Shown here: piece by piece, positions 27,133-34,114 of the stretch
Layout of the letters: each line of letters opens with the position of its first letter
Numbering within the stretch: position 1 is the stretch's first letter
Assembly: GCA_942491575.1 (NCBI GenBank)
Contig: CALOBT010000031.1
Span: 1,736,001-1,800,000 of the forward strand
Source of the DNA: CAZHNW01 sp942491575
GTDB taxonomy: Bacteria > Spirochaetota > UBA4802 > UBA5550
Reading direction: 5' to 3'
Length of the DNA: 64,000 nucleotides
Program-made: the position numbers and the translations under genes
Notes under the pieces: model-generated
The model's input: only the letters and a program-made list of their open reading frames with translations
What the model was told of the DNA's origin: nothing
Database searches by the model: none

Positions 27133-27267
27133 GGAAGGCGATGCGAAAGCGAGGATGGCATCCTCGCACGACGCGGAGCGCCTGGCAGAATCATGAAAGC
27201 GACGTTGGTAACGTCGCCCGGCGCGGAACGCGTCGCAGAGCCCGATGCCCTCGGGCATCGCCAAAAG
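27133..27267 (+). repeat. cluster of covarying hairpin repeats between gcvT and gcvPA
   Basis: Two 50-base units (27145-27194 and 27195-27244) are alike at 35 of their first 45 positions by hand alignment. Each has a strong stem at 27149-27167 and 27199-27217. Two stem pairs differ between units in a fully compensated way: 27153/27163 G-C versus 27203/27213 C-G, and 27155/27161 A-T versus 27205/27211 T-A. A shorter GCG/CGC stem follows in each. A third hairpin, CGATGCCC/GGGCATCG at 27243-27260, ends 17 bases before the gcvPA start. The region opens with GGAAGGCGATGCGAAAG, loosely like the intergenic repeat core found elsewhere in the window. Confidence 0.75.
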
Positions 27268-27277
27268 GAGAAAAAAT

Positions 27278-28609
27278 ATGTCATTCATACCAATAACCGA
27301 CGAAGACAGAAAAGAGATGCTGCAGACTATCGGTGTGACAGCGATAAATGATCTTTTCCGGGATATTCCTGCAGATATTTTACTGGAGGAGGGCCTTAAA
27401 CTTCCTGCCCCCCTTTCGGAGTCAGCGGTACTCCGTCACCTTACGGAACTGTCAGAAAAGAACTGCCCGGTAAAGAACTTTGCCGGTGCCGGTTCATATG
27501 AGCATTATGTACCTGCAGCGGTTGACCACCTGACCTCCAGATCTGAGTTCTATACCGCCTATACCCCGTATCAGCCGGAGGTGAGCCAGGGAACCCTGAC
27601 GGCGATTTTTGAATTCCAGACAATGATGTGCCGCCTCACCGGTATGGATCTTTCCAATGCCAGCATGTATGACGGCGCAACGGCAATGACCGAATCGGTT
27701 ATCATGGCCTGCGGGGCAAGGCGCCGCAACAGGGTCCTTGTAAGCGAAGCAGTACATCCCAATTACCGGGCAGTACTCGATACATATGCCTGGGCGGCGG
27801 ATATCGAGGTGGAACTGATTCCCCTGAAGGAGGGGCTAACGGATCCTGCGGCCCTTGCGGAAAAGATGGATGATACCGTCGCCGCAGTGGTAATCCAGAC
27901 GCCGAATTTTTTAGGATCAATAGAGGATTTACGAAACTTTGAGGGAGCCATCCACGAAAAGAAGGGTGTCTTTATATCGGTTGTCACCGAGGCTCTGAGC
28001 CTCGGCCTTCTGACTCCTCCCGGAGAGATGGGTGCCGATGTGGTCTGCGGAGAGGCTCAGAGCTTTGGCAATTATATAGGTTACGGCGGCCCCATGCTCG
28101 GTTTTATCGCCTCAAAGAATGAATTTATGCGCCGCATCCCGGGACGTCTCGTGGGGGCGACAAATGATGAGGGGGGACAGAGCGCCTGTGTTCTGACCCT
28201 CCAGACGAGGGAACAGCACATCCGCCGTGAACGGGCCACTTCCAACATCTGTACCAATGAAGGGCTCCTGGCCCTGCGTGCGGTAGTATATCTTTCACTG
28301 GTGGGACCGAAACTGAAGGATATTGCTTCCCTGAACCACTCCCTGGCGGGAAAATTGAAGCAGGGATTGATTGGGGCGGGACTTGTTCCGGTATTTGATT
28401 GCCCCTATTTCAATGAATTCGTAATGCGTGTCCCGGAGGGTGTCTCCATTGAGGGACTTGAAGCGGCGGGGTTTCTCCCCGGTATAGATATGGGACAGTA
28501 CTACGATGACCTGAAGGGGTGCCGTCTATTCTGTGCAACCGAAGCCGTGACACCGGCGGATATAGACAGTTTTACCGCCGCAATGGCGGATGAAACGGGA
28601 ATCCGGTAA
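27278..28609 (+). CDS. gcvPA: glycine dehydrogenase (decarboxylating) subunit 1, P-protein alpha
   Basis: 443 residues, the normal size for the N-terminal half of a split P-protein. With gcvPB it forms the pyridoxal-phosphate enzyme that decarboxylates glycine onto lipoyl-H protein. Landmarks: FIPITDEDRKEMLQTIGV, LRHLTELSEKN, FAGAGSYEHYVPAAVDHL near residue 65, FYTAYTPYQPEVSQGTL near 90 and SNASMYDGATAMTES near 125. ATG 27278 has AGGAG eight bases upstream; the longer frame from 27245 runs into the hairpin repeat and is rejected. Eleven bases separate it from gcvPB. Confidence 0.94.
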   Translation: MSFIPITDEDRKEMLQTIGVTAINDLFRDIPADILLEEGLKLPAPLSESAVLRHLTELSEKNCPVKNFAGAGSYEHYVPAAVDHLTSRSEFYTAYTPYQPEVSQGTLTAIFEFQTMMCRLTGMDLSNASMYDGATAMTESVIMACGARRRNRVLVSEAVHPNYRAVLDTYAWAADIEVELIPLKEGLTDPAALAEKMDDTVAAVVIQTPNFLGSIEDLRNFEGAIHEKKGVFISVVTEALSLGLLTPPGEMGADVVCGEAQSFGNYIGYGGPMLGFIASKNEFMRRIPGRLVGATNDEGGQSACVLTLQTREQHIRRERATSNICTNEGLLALRAVVYLSLVGPKLKDIASLNHSLAGKLKQGLIGAGLVPVFDCPYFNEFVMRVPEGVSIEGLEAAGFLPGIDMGQYYDDLKGCRLFCATEAVTPADIDSFTAAMADETGIR

Positions 28610-28620
28610 AGGAGACAATA

Positions 28621-30048
28621 ATGAAGACAGTATTTGAAATACATGAAACTGGAAAAAACAGGTATCCCGTCGATACCTTCGATCTGAATGCCTGGGAAGA
28701 AATCCCCGGTGATCTGCTTCGCGGTGAACTTGATCTGCCGGATGTAAACGAAGTGGAGGTGGTGCGGCACTATACGGCACTCTCTAACCTTAATTTTGGA
28801 GTCGACTCAGGGATGTATCCCCTCGGCAGCTGCACAATGAAGCACAATCCGAAGATAAATGAACGGACCGCTTCACTCCCGGGATTTGTCTCTCTTCATC
28901 CCCTGGCTGGAAAGGAGTGCGCACAGGGTACCCTGCAGATGATTTATGACCTGGGAGAGTATCTCTGCGGTATTACCGGTATGAGCCGTTTCAGCATTGC
29001 CCCCGCGGCAGGTGCCCATGGCGAAATGGTAGCCGTAATGATTATTAAAAAATATTTCGAGGAAAAGGGGGAAGACCGAAAAGTTTTTCTTATTCCGGAT
29101 TCTGCCCACGGGACAAATCCAGCGTCTGTTGCCATGTGCGGATTCGAGGTGAAAACCGTTCCTTCTACGCCGGAGGGCGATGTCGATATTGATGCCCTTA
29201 AGGAAGTCCTCGATGAGAATGTTGCGGGGATGATGCTCACCAGTCCAAATACCCTGGGGCTTTTCGACCGGAACGTACATGTCATTGCGGACCTGCTGCA
29301 TGAAAAGGATGCACTCTTCTATTGCGACGGTGCTAACCTCAATGCCGTTATGGGGAAGGCCCTCATCACCGAGATGGGCTTTGATGTCATGCACATCAAT
29401 CTGCATAAGACATTCTCCACACCCCACGGCGGCGGCGGTCCCGGATCAGGTCCCATCGGTGTGGTTTCAAAACTGGAAAAATTTCTCCCCGTGCCGATTG
29501 TTGAGAAGGGTGAGGAAGGTTATTTTCTCAGCTATGACCGTCCAACATCCATTGGACGAATTCATTCCTTCTACGGGAATGTGCTGATAATGATCAGGGC
29601 CTATACCTACATAAGGATGATGGGGCCGGAGGGTATAAGGGAAGTTTCGGAAACGGCGGTGCTCAATGCCAACTACCTCCTTGCAAAACTGAAGGACCAC
29701 TTTCATCTCCCCGTTGACAGGACCTGCATGCATGAATTTGTTCTGTCAGATAAAGGGATGCCTAACCATGTCACTACCAATGATATAGCGAAACGGATTC
29801 TTGATTACGGTTACCATGCCCCGACAGTATATTTTCCCCTTATCATTGATGGTGCCATGATGATAGAACCAACGGAAACTGAAAGTATGGAAACCCTCGA
29901 CAGCTTTGTAGAGACAATGCTGAAGATAAAGGATGAGGCGGAGAACAGTCCTGACCTTGTCAAGGATGCCCCCCGCAACCTTGCCTTCCGAAAGGTCGAT
30001 GCAGTTACGGCGGCGAGGAAGCCGGTATTGAAATGGGAGAAGAAATAA
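28621..30048 (+). CDS. gcvPB: glycine dehydrogenase (decarboxylating) subunit 2, P-protein beta
   Basis: 475 residues, the catalytic half of the split P-protein. The pyridoxal-phosphate lysine lies in INLHKTFSTPHGGGGPGSGP near residue 263. Other conserved pieces: YPLGSCTMKHNPK near 66, FSIAPAAGAHGEM near 122 and AHGTNPASVAM near 163. AAGGAGA precedes ATG 28621. Its 3' end overlaps lipA by 16 bases, indicating translational coupling of the two. Confidence 0.95.
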   Translation: MKTVFEIHETGKNRYPVDTFDLNAWEEIPGDLLRGELDLPDVNEVEVVRHYTALSNLNFGVDSGMYPLGSCTMKHNPKINERTASLPGFVSLHPLAGKECAQGTLQMIYDLGEYLCGITGMSRFSIAPAAGAHGEMVAVMIIKKYFEEKGEDRKVFLIPDSAHGTNPASVAMCGFEVKTVPSTPEGDVDIDALKEVLDENVAGMMLTSPNTLGLFDRNVHVIADLLHEKDALFYCDGANLNAVMGKALITEMGFDVMHINLHKTFSTPHGGGGPGSGPIGVVSKLEKFLPVPIVEKGEEGYFLSYDRPTSIGRIHSFYGNVLIMIRAYTYIRMMGPEGIREVSETAVLNANYLLAKLKDHFHLPVDRTCMHEFVLSDKGMPNHVTTNDIAKRILDYGYHAPTVYFPLIIDGAMMIEPTETESMETLDSFVETMLKIKDEAENSPDLVKDAPRNLAFRKVDAVTAARKPVLKWEKK

Positions 30049-30896
30049 AGAATAAACCCCTCCGTAAACCCCCCTGGGTCCGTTTTTCTATTCCGGGGGG
30101 TAAGGATTACCTCAGGATCAAAAAAACTCTGAAGGAGGGGGGGCTCCATACAGTATGTACCGAAGCGGGGTGTCCCAATATTGGTGAGTGCTTCAGCTTG
30201 GGCACCGCCACCTTCATGATTCTTGGAGATACCTGTACCCGGAACTGCCGGTACTGTTCTGTGACTACGGGCAAACCGGCTCCCCCGGATATGGCTGAAC
30301 CTGTTAAAATTTCCCGAGCCGTGGAAAAACTGGGCCTTTCATACGCTGTAATTACATCCGTTACCAGGGATGATCTTCCCGACGGCGGTGCGGAAATTTA
30401 TGCAGAGACAATTCTGCAGATACGGAACAGAATTCCCGCATGTAAAATTGAAGTTCTTGTGCCTGACTTTCTTCCGCAATGGAATGAAAATCTTCAGATT
30501 GTCCTGGATGCCTCTCCGGATGTGCTGAATCATAATATTGAAGTTGCGGGAAAACTCTACGGGGTCCTCCGTCCCAAGGGGAATTACCAGGTCTCACTTG
30601 GTATAATGAGGGAAGCGGCAAATGCGGGTATTCCCGCAAAGTCGGGGCTGATGATCGGCTTTGGCGAATCCCAGGAAGATATAATGTCTACCCTCCGGGA
30701 CCTTCGGGAATATGGCTGCACCCTGCTGACGGTGGGGCAGTATCTTCAGTCAAGCCGAAGTGGTTATCCCGTGGAGAAGTATTACCATCCCGATGAGTTC
30801 GAAGAAATTCGTTTGAAGGCCATGGAAATGGGATTTGAAAAAGTAATGTCGGGTCCCCTTGTGAGAAGTTCATATCATGCGGGGGAATTGCGATGA
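30033..30896 (+). CDS. lipA: lipoyl synthase
   Basis: 287 residues. This radical-SAM enzyme inserts two sulfurs into octanoyl-protein to make the lipoyl cofactor used by H-protein. Auxiliary cluster CTEAGCPNIGEC near residue 42, radical-SAM cluster CTRNCRYCS near 68 (Cx3Cx2C) and the C-terminal RSSYHA that ligates the auxiliary cluster are all present. It starts inside the 3' end of gcvPB. Its placement ties lipoylation directly to glycine cleavage, although no H-protein gene is seen in the window. Its TGA stop (30894-30896) is also the first three bases of an intergenic repeat. Confidence 0.95.
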   Translation: MGEEIKNKPLRKPPWVRFSIPGGKDYLRIKKTLKEGGLHTVCTEAGCPNIGECFSLGTATFMILGDTCTRNCRYCSVTTGKPAPPDMAEPVKISRAVEKLGLSYAVITSVTRDDLPDGGAEIYAETILQIRNRIPACKIEVLVPDFLPQWNENLQIVLDASPDVLNHNIEVAGKLYGVLRPKGNYQVSLGIMREAANAGIPAKSGLMIGFGESQEDIMSTLRDLREYGCTLLTVGQYLQSSRSGYPVEKYYHPDEFEEIRLKAMEMGFEKVMSGPLVRSSYHAGELR

Positions 30897-30969
30897 AGGC
30901 GCGACATAAAAATGAAGACGCGACGTGATTTTGAAGACGCGAAAGCGCTTTCGCGCCTTCAAAATCACG
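30894..30969. repeat. intergenic palindromic element: three tandem TGAAGRCGCGAM copies plus inverted copy
   Basis: TGAAGGCGCGAC (30894-30905), TGAAGACGCGAC (30913-30924) and TGAAGACGCGAA (30932-30943) recur exactly every 19 bases. The third is the left arm of a 46-base near-perfect palindrome (30924-30969, 22 of 23 pairs) centred between 30946 and 30947. The first copy starts at the lipA TGA stop. Similar cores occur at 50914-50969 and 62626-62655. It separates the convergent lipA and acyltransferase genes. Confidence 0.75.
30924..30969. terminator. 46-base palindrome between convergent genes, likely bidirectional terminator/mRNA end
   Basis: CGTGATTTTGAAG..CGCGAAAGC pairs with GCTTTCGCG..CTTCAAAATCACG, one A-C mismatch (30937 with 30956). 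It stands 28 bases after the lipA stop and seven bases before the stop of the minus-strand acyltransferase gene. There is no strong U-tract, so it may define transcript ends by protecting 3' ends rather than by intrinsic termination. Confidence 0.45.
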
Positions 30970-30975
30970 AAAAAT

Positions 30976-31932
30976 TTAATTCAATGTGCTCGTTTCCTTT
31001 TCTTCTGCTGTTCGTGATGAACGGAAATATTTGTTATTACTTCCTTCCCATTCGAGAAGTTCATCAATGCGATCGTCCTTTTTCTCCCAGATGCCGTTGA
31101 GCCACTGCTGAAAATGCTTTCGGTAGGCAGGATCATCCAGATAGTCTCCGATGAGATCTTCCGTTACGGGAATTTCTTCGACATGGACACGAATGTCATT
31201 AACTTCCCCCCCGAGAAACTGCCAGAATGTATATGGGCCTTCGGGATATGCTATCGTAACATTGAGTACACTGGTAAGCTGTTCCCCCATGGTTGAGAAG
31301 ACAAATCCGATGCCGCCTGATTTAGGCTTCAGCAGGTTTCTGAAGGGAGATTTCTGCCGGTTATGTTTTTCCTGAGAGAAGCGGGACCCCTCGACGAAAT
31401 TCATCACCGATACGGGAAGATAACGGTACTTTGCACAGGCCTTTTTGGTTATTTCGATATCCTTCCCCTTGAGGTGGGGTTTTTTCGCCAGTTCCGAGGG
31501 ACTGTAGCGTTTCATAAAGGGGAAGTCAAGGGCCCACCATGCGGGGCCGAGAATGGGAACCCATACAAGTTCTTTCTTCAGGAAAAATTTCAGGAAGGGA
31601 ATTTTCCGGTGAAATATTTTCTGCAGTACCACGATATCTGACCAGGACTGGTGGTTGGAGATAACCAGGTACCACTTGTCCATTTTCATGTTTTCCAGTC
31701 CTTCCACCTGCCAGTTTATTCTGCGGGTCAGAATCAAAATCAGGTTATTGCAGGCAATCCAGGTCTGGGCTATGCCGTCCAGGATGAAATTGAATACCTT
31801 CGTAAGCGGTTTTATCTGGAATATTACCTTCAGAAAGGTAACTGAGAAGAGAAATGTACACCAAAAGACAGTATTTGAGATAAGAAGCAGCATGCTTATA
31901 CAGCCAATGAAATAAGTTTTAATTTTTTTCAT
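30976..31932 (-). CDS. PlsC-family 1-acylglycerol-3-phosphate acyltransferase-like (YihG type)
   Basis: 318-residue membrane-bound acyltransferase. Motif I NHQSWSDIVVLQ near residue 90 supplies the H-x4-D catalytic pair; motif III FVEGSRFSQEKHN near 180 supplies the glycerophosphate-binding residues. An N-terminal hydrophobic region (IGCISMLLLISNTVFWCTF) anchors it. The NHQSWSDI form and the length resemble E. coli YihG/PlsC2 rather than classic PlsC. It probably acylates lysophosphatidic acid or a related lysolipid. ATG 31932 has GGGA eight bases upstream; the frame to 32031 adds unrelated residues. Confidence 0.85.
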   Translation of the reverse strand: MKKIKTYFIGCISMLLLISNTVFWCTFLFSVTFLKVIFQIKPLTKVFNFILDGIAQTWIACNNLILILTRRINWQVEGLENMKMDKWYLVISNHQSWSDIVVLQKIFHRKIPFLKFFLKKELVWVPILGPAWWALDFPFMKRYSPSELAKKPHLKGKDIEITKKACAKYRYLPVSVMNFVEGSRFSQEKHNRQKSPFRNLLKPKSGGIGFVFSTMGEQLTSVLNVTIAYPEGPYTFWQFLGGEVNDIRVHVEEIPVTEDLIGDYLDDPAYRKHFQQWLNGIWEKKDDRIDELLEWEGSNNKYFRSSRTAEEKETSTLN

Positions 31933-32201
31933 TCTAATGTCCCTTTTGTGATTAAGTTTAGGTATATAGGGGGTATGGTACATCCCTGTCCCCACTACAG
32001 GTTCTGTATCAGCTAAAAAGACATAAAGCATCCAAAAAGGGTTGCATTTTTTTTAATTTTTTGAATTTTTTTAGGAAAATAATGTAAGTACCCGGTTATT
32101 TAAAAAAGCCTTGATTTTTAGCGGTTTAATGCTATTTTTCCTCCTTAAAACAGGGATTCCTCCGGGGATTATCTTCTATTATTAAAAAAATGGAGCAAAA
32201 T

Positions 32202-32738
32202 ATGGCAACGCGAGAAGAAAAAAAACAGAATGTAATCGCTGTCCTTAATAAAGCTCGGGCCAGTGAACTGACTGCCATTCACCAGTATATGAATCAGCAC
32301 TACGGACTGGATGATATGGACTATGGAGAACTTGCTGCCCAGGTCAAGCTCATTGCAGTTGATGAAATGCGTCACGCGGAGATGTTTGCTGAACGTATCA
32401 AGGAACTTGGGGGAGAACCCGTAACCGAGAAAGATGCGAAGGTTGAAAGGGAACAGAAGATTGAAACCATTTTTTCATTTGATGTTGAACTGGAAGAGGG
32501 TGCCGTAGAGGCCTATAATGAGTATCTGAATGTCTGCCGTGAAAACGGTGACAGTACCAGCATGAAAATATTTGAAGCGATTATTGATGAAGAGCAGGAG
32601 CACCTGAATTATTTCGACAGTGTCGCCGATCATGTGGAAAAACTTGGGGCTACCTACCTTGCAAAGATTGCCGGAACATCATCGGCCTCAGGACTCAATA
32701 CCCTGGGATTTGTTGCCCGAAAGGGAGGCGTTGCCTAG
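32202..32738 (+). CDS. bfr: bacterioferritin-like iron-storage protein
   Basis: 178 residues, four-helix ferritin-like protein that oxidises and stores iron in a cytoplasmic cage. Ferroxidase ligands are visible in NKARASELTAIHQYM, VDEMRHAEMFAERI (E-x2-H, with the methionine at the heme-binding position of bacterioferritin) and IDEEQEHLNYFD. I chose ATG 32202 because GGAG at 32192-32195 precedes it by six bases; the in-frame ATG 32190 has no ribosome binding site. The C-terminal tail (SGLNTLGFVARKGGVA) extends slightly beyond the usual fold. It stands alone with its own upstream spacer. Confidence 0.9.
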   Translation: MATREEKKQNVIAVLNKARASELTAIHQYMNQHYGLDDMDYGELAAQVKLIAVDEMRHAEMFAERIKELGGEPVTEKDAKVEREQKIETIFSFDVELEEGAVEAYNEYLNVCRENGDSTSMKIFEAIIDEEQEHLNYFDSVADHVEKLGATYLAKIAGTSSASGLNTLGFVARKGGVA

Positions 32739-32822
32739 AATACTTAATGAGGCATGCAGATCGGATTTTATAATCCTGCACGCTTTCAATAAAGCAAAAG
32801 AATATTCCTGGCTCATCCTGTT

Positions 32823-33650
32823 TTGAATAAAAATAATTTTTCCTTAAGCGTTATAGTAATTTCCCTGTTTATCTGCTCTATTTTTTGCCGCCTCCAGGCG
32901 CAGGAGATCACCCGTCACGGACCGGGAATAAAACTGATGTATGCCCCCTTTGGTCTGGGGCAGATGTTTACACTGTCTGATACCGGAACCGCCAGGGCAA
33001 AAATTCTGAGAGAGAAATTTCTTGAATCGGGCAGTGCCCTGAATTTTACTCTCTTCTACTTCTGGAACTATCTCCAGGGATCATTTGAGTATGGGAGAAC
33101 TTCCACCCAAAATCAGGTCATCAGCAATACACTTTATTCATCCAAAAGTGATTTTTATGCCTTCCGTTTCGGATACCGCCTCAGTAATCCCGGTGACGAT
33201 TCATATCATTTTTTCTACGGGGGGATTCACGGCCTTCGCTTTAAAACCGGCTATAATGATACTTCGATGAATACCCTTGGATACTTTTTCGGAGTCAGCG
33301 GTTTTATCTGTTTCGGCACAAGGTGGCCCTTTGAATTTGTTCTGGAATATGAAGCATATGGCGGACTTCCATTCAGTCTGAATGTAGAGACTGACGCAGG
33401 CCTGGAAAACCCTGAAAAGAAAAATTCCGCCATGGCGGGAGTCTCCTTCGGGGTGGGAACTCATTTTGAGCCCCTCGGGATTGCCCTCTGTATCGTCGCA
33501 CGCGGCGAGCTGCAGTATATCAGTTATTCCGGAACCATCAGCAGCCAGGATGTGGAGGTCTATATCAGTACCGCAGGGATCTATCTCGGCTTTGAAGTGA
33601 CCTTTCACTATACCTTCAACCGATGCAACGGTCGGGGGATATTTCAATGA
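32823..33650 (+). CDS. outer-membrane beta-barrel-like protein, first gene of a coupled envelope operon
   Basis: 275 residues. Signal peptide FSLSVIVISLFICSIFCRLQAQ, then amphipathic, aromatic-rich strands (ALNFTLFYFWNYLQGSFEY; SFGVGTHFEPLGIALCIVA) and a final strand GFEVTFHYTFNR, as in an outer-membrane barrel of unknown function. The start is probably TTG 32823, since no ATG precedes the signal peptide; its ribosome binding site is weak, so the start is uncertain. The stop overlaps the next gene's ATG by four bases, coupling it to the TonB-domain lipoprotein and the TonB-dependent receptor. Confidence 0.65.
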   Translation: MNKNNFSLSVIVISLFICSIFCRLQAQEITRHGPGIKLMYAPFGLGQMFTLSDTGTARAKILREKFLESGSALNFTLFYFWNYLQGSFEYGRTSTQNQVISNTLYSSKSDFYAFRFGYRLSNPGDDSYHFFYGGIHGLRFKTGYNDTSMNTLGYFFGVSGFICFGTRWPFEFVLEYEAYGGLPFSLNVETDAGLENPEKKNSAMAGVSFGVGTHFEPLGIALCIVARGELQYISYSGTISSQDVEVYISTAGIYLGFEVTFHYTFNRCNGRGIFQ

Positions 33651-34114
33651 AAAATGGAATTTTCCTCATACTGATACTGATGAATTTTATTGCATGTGCT
33701 CTTTTTCAACAGAATGAGGAGAGGGATATTGTGCCGCCTCCCTACCGGACCGCCCCGGGGAGTATTCTCAATTATGATGATACAGCAAGGTCTTATTCGG
33801 TTGAAATTCAGAAATCTCATTTTTATCTTCATATAATTATTGATGAACCCCGAATTATTACGGCCCCCCGCATCGAAGTTCCTGCGATCTATCTTGAGGG
33901 GGATTTAAACGGGACGGCAGTTTATGAGGTTACACTCTCCCGACGCGGCAAAATAAAGAGGATTAACTGCAAAAAAAGGGCGGGTCTTTACATGGATGAG
34001 GCTGCTCTTCTGATTTTGAATGGCATGAAAATATCCCCCCCCTTTAAGACAGGAAAAACGGGAACCGTGCAGGCCATTATCACTATAAGATTCAAGGGGA
34101 GTGAATCCCCATGA
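33647..34114 (+). CDS. lipoprotein with TonB C-terminal-like domain
   Basis: 155 residues. The N-terminus MKNGIFLILILMNFIAC is a lipoprotein signal with cysteine 17. The C-terminal 70 residues match a TonB C-terminal domain: YEVTLSRRGKIKRI, then GLYMDEAALLILNGMKISPP and GTVQAIITIRF. Classical TonB is anchored in the inner membrane by a helix and has a Pro-rich spacer; here a probable lipid anchor and a short linker replace both. GGGGA precedes ATG 33647; the frame from 33623 is rejected. Both ends overlap the neighbours by four bases. It may transduce energy to, or dock with, the receptor encoded next. The lipoprotein membrane (inner or outer) is not determined. Confidence 0.7.
   Translation: MKNGIFLILILMNFIACALFQQNEERDIVPPPYRTAPGSILNYDDTARSYSVEIQKSHFYLHIIIDEPRIITAPRIEVPAIYLEGDLNGTAVYEVTLSRRGKIKRINCKKRAGLYMDEAALLILNGMKISPPFKTGKTGTVQAIITIRFKGSESP

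Noticed and set aside
27133..27267. CRISPR-like array between gcvT and gcvPA
   Set aside because: Only two 50-base units, no constant repeat with unique spacers, and the similarity lies in palindromic stems.
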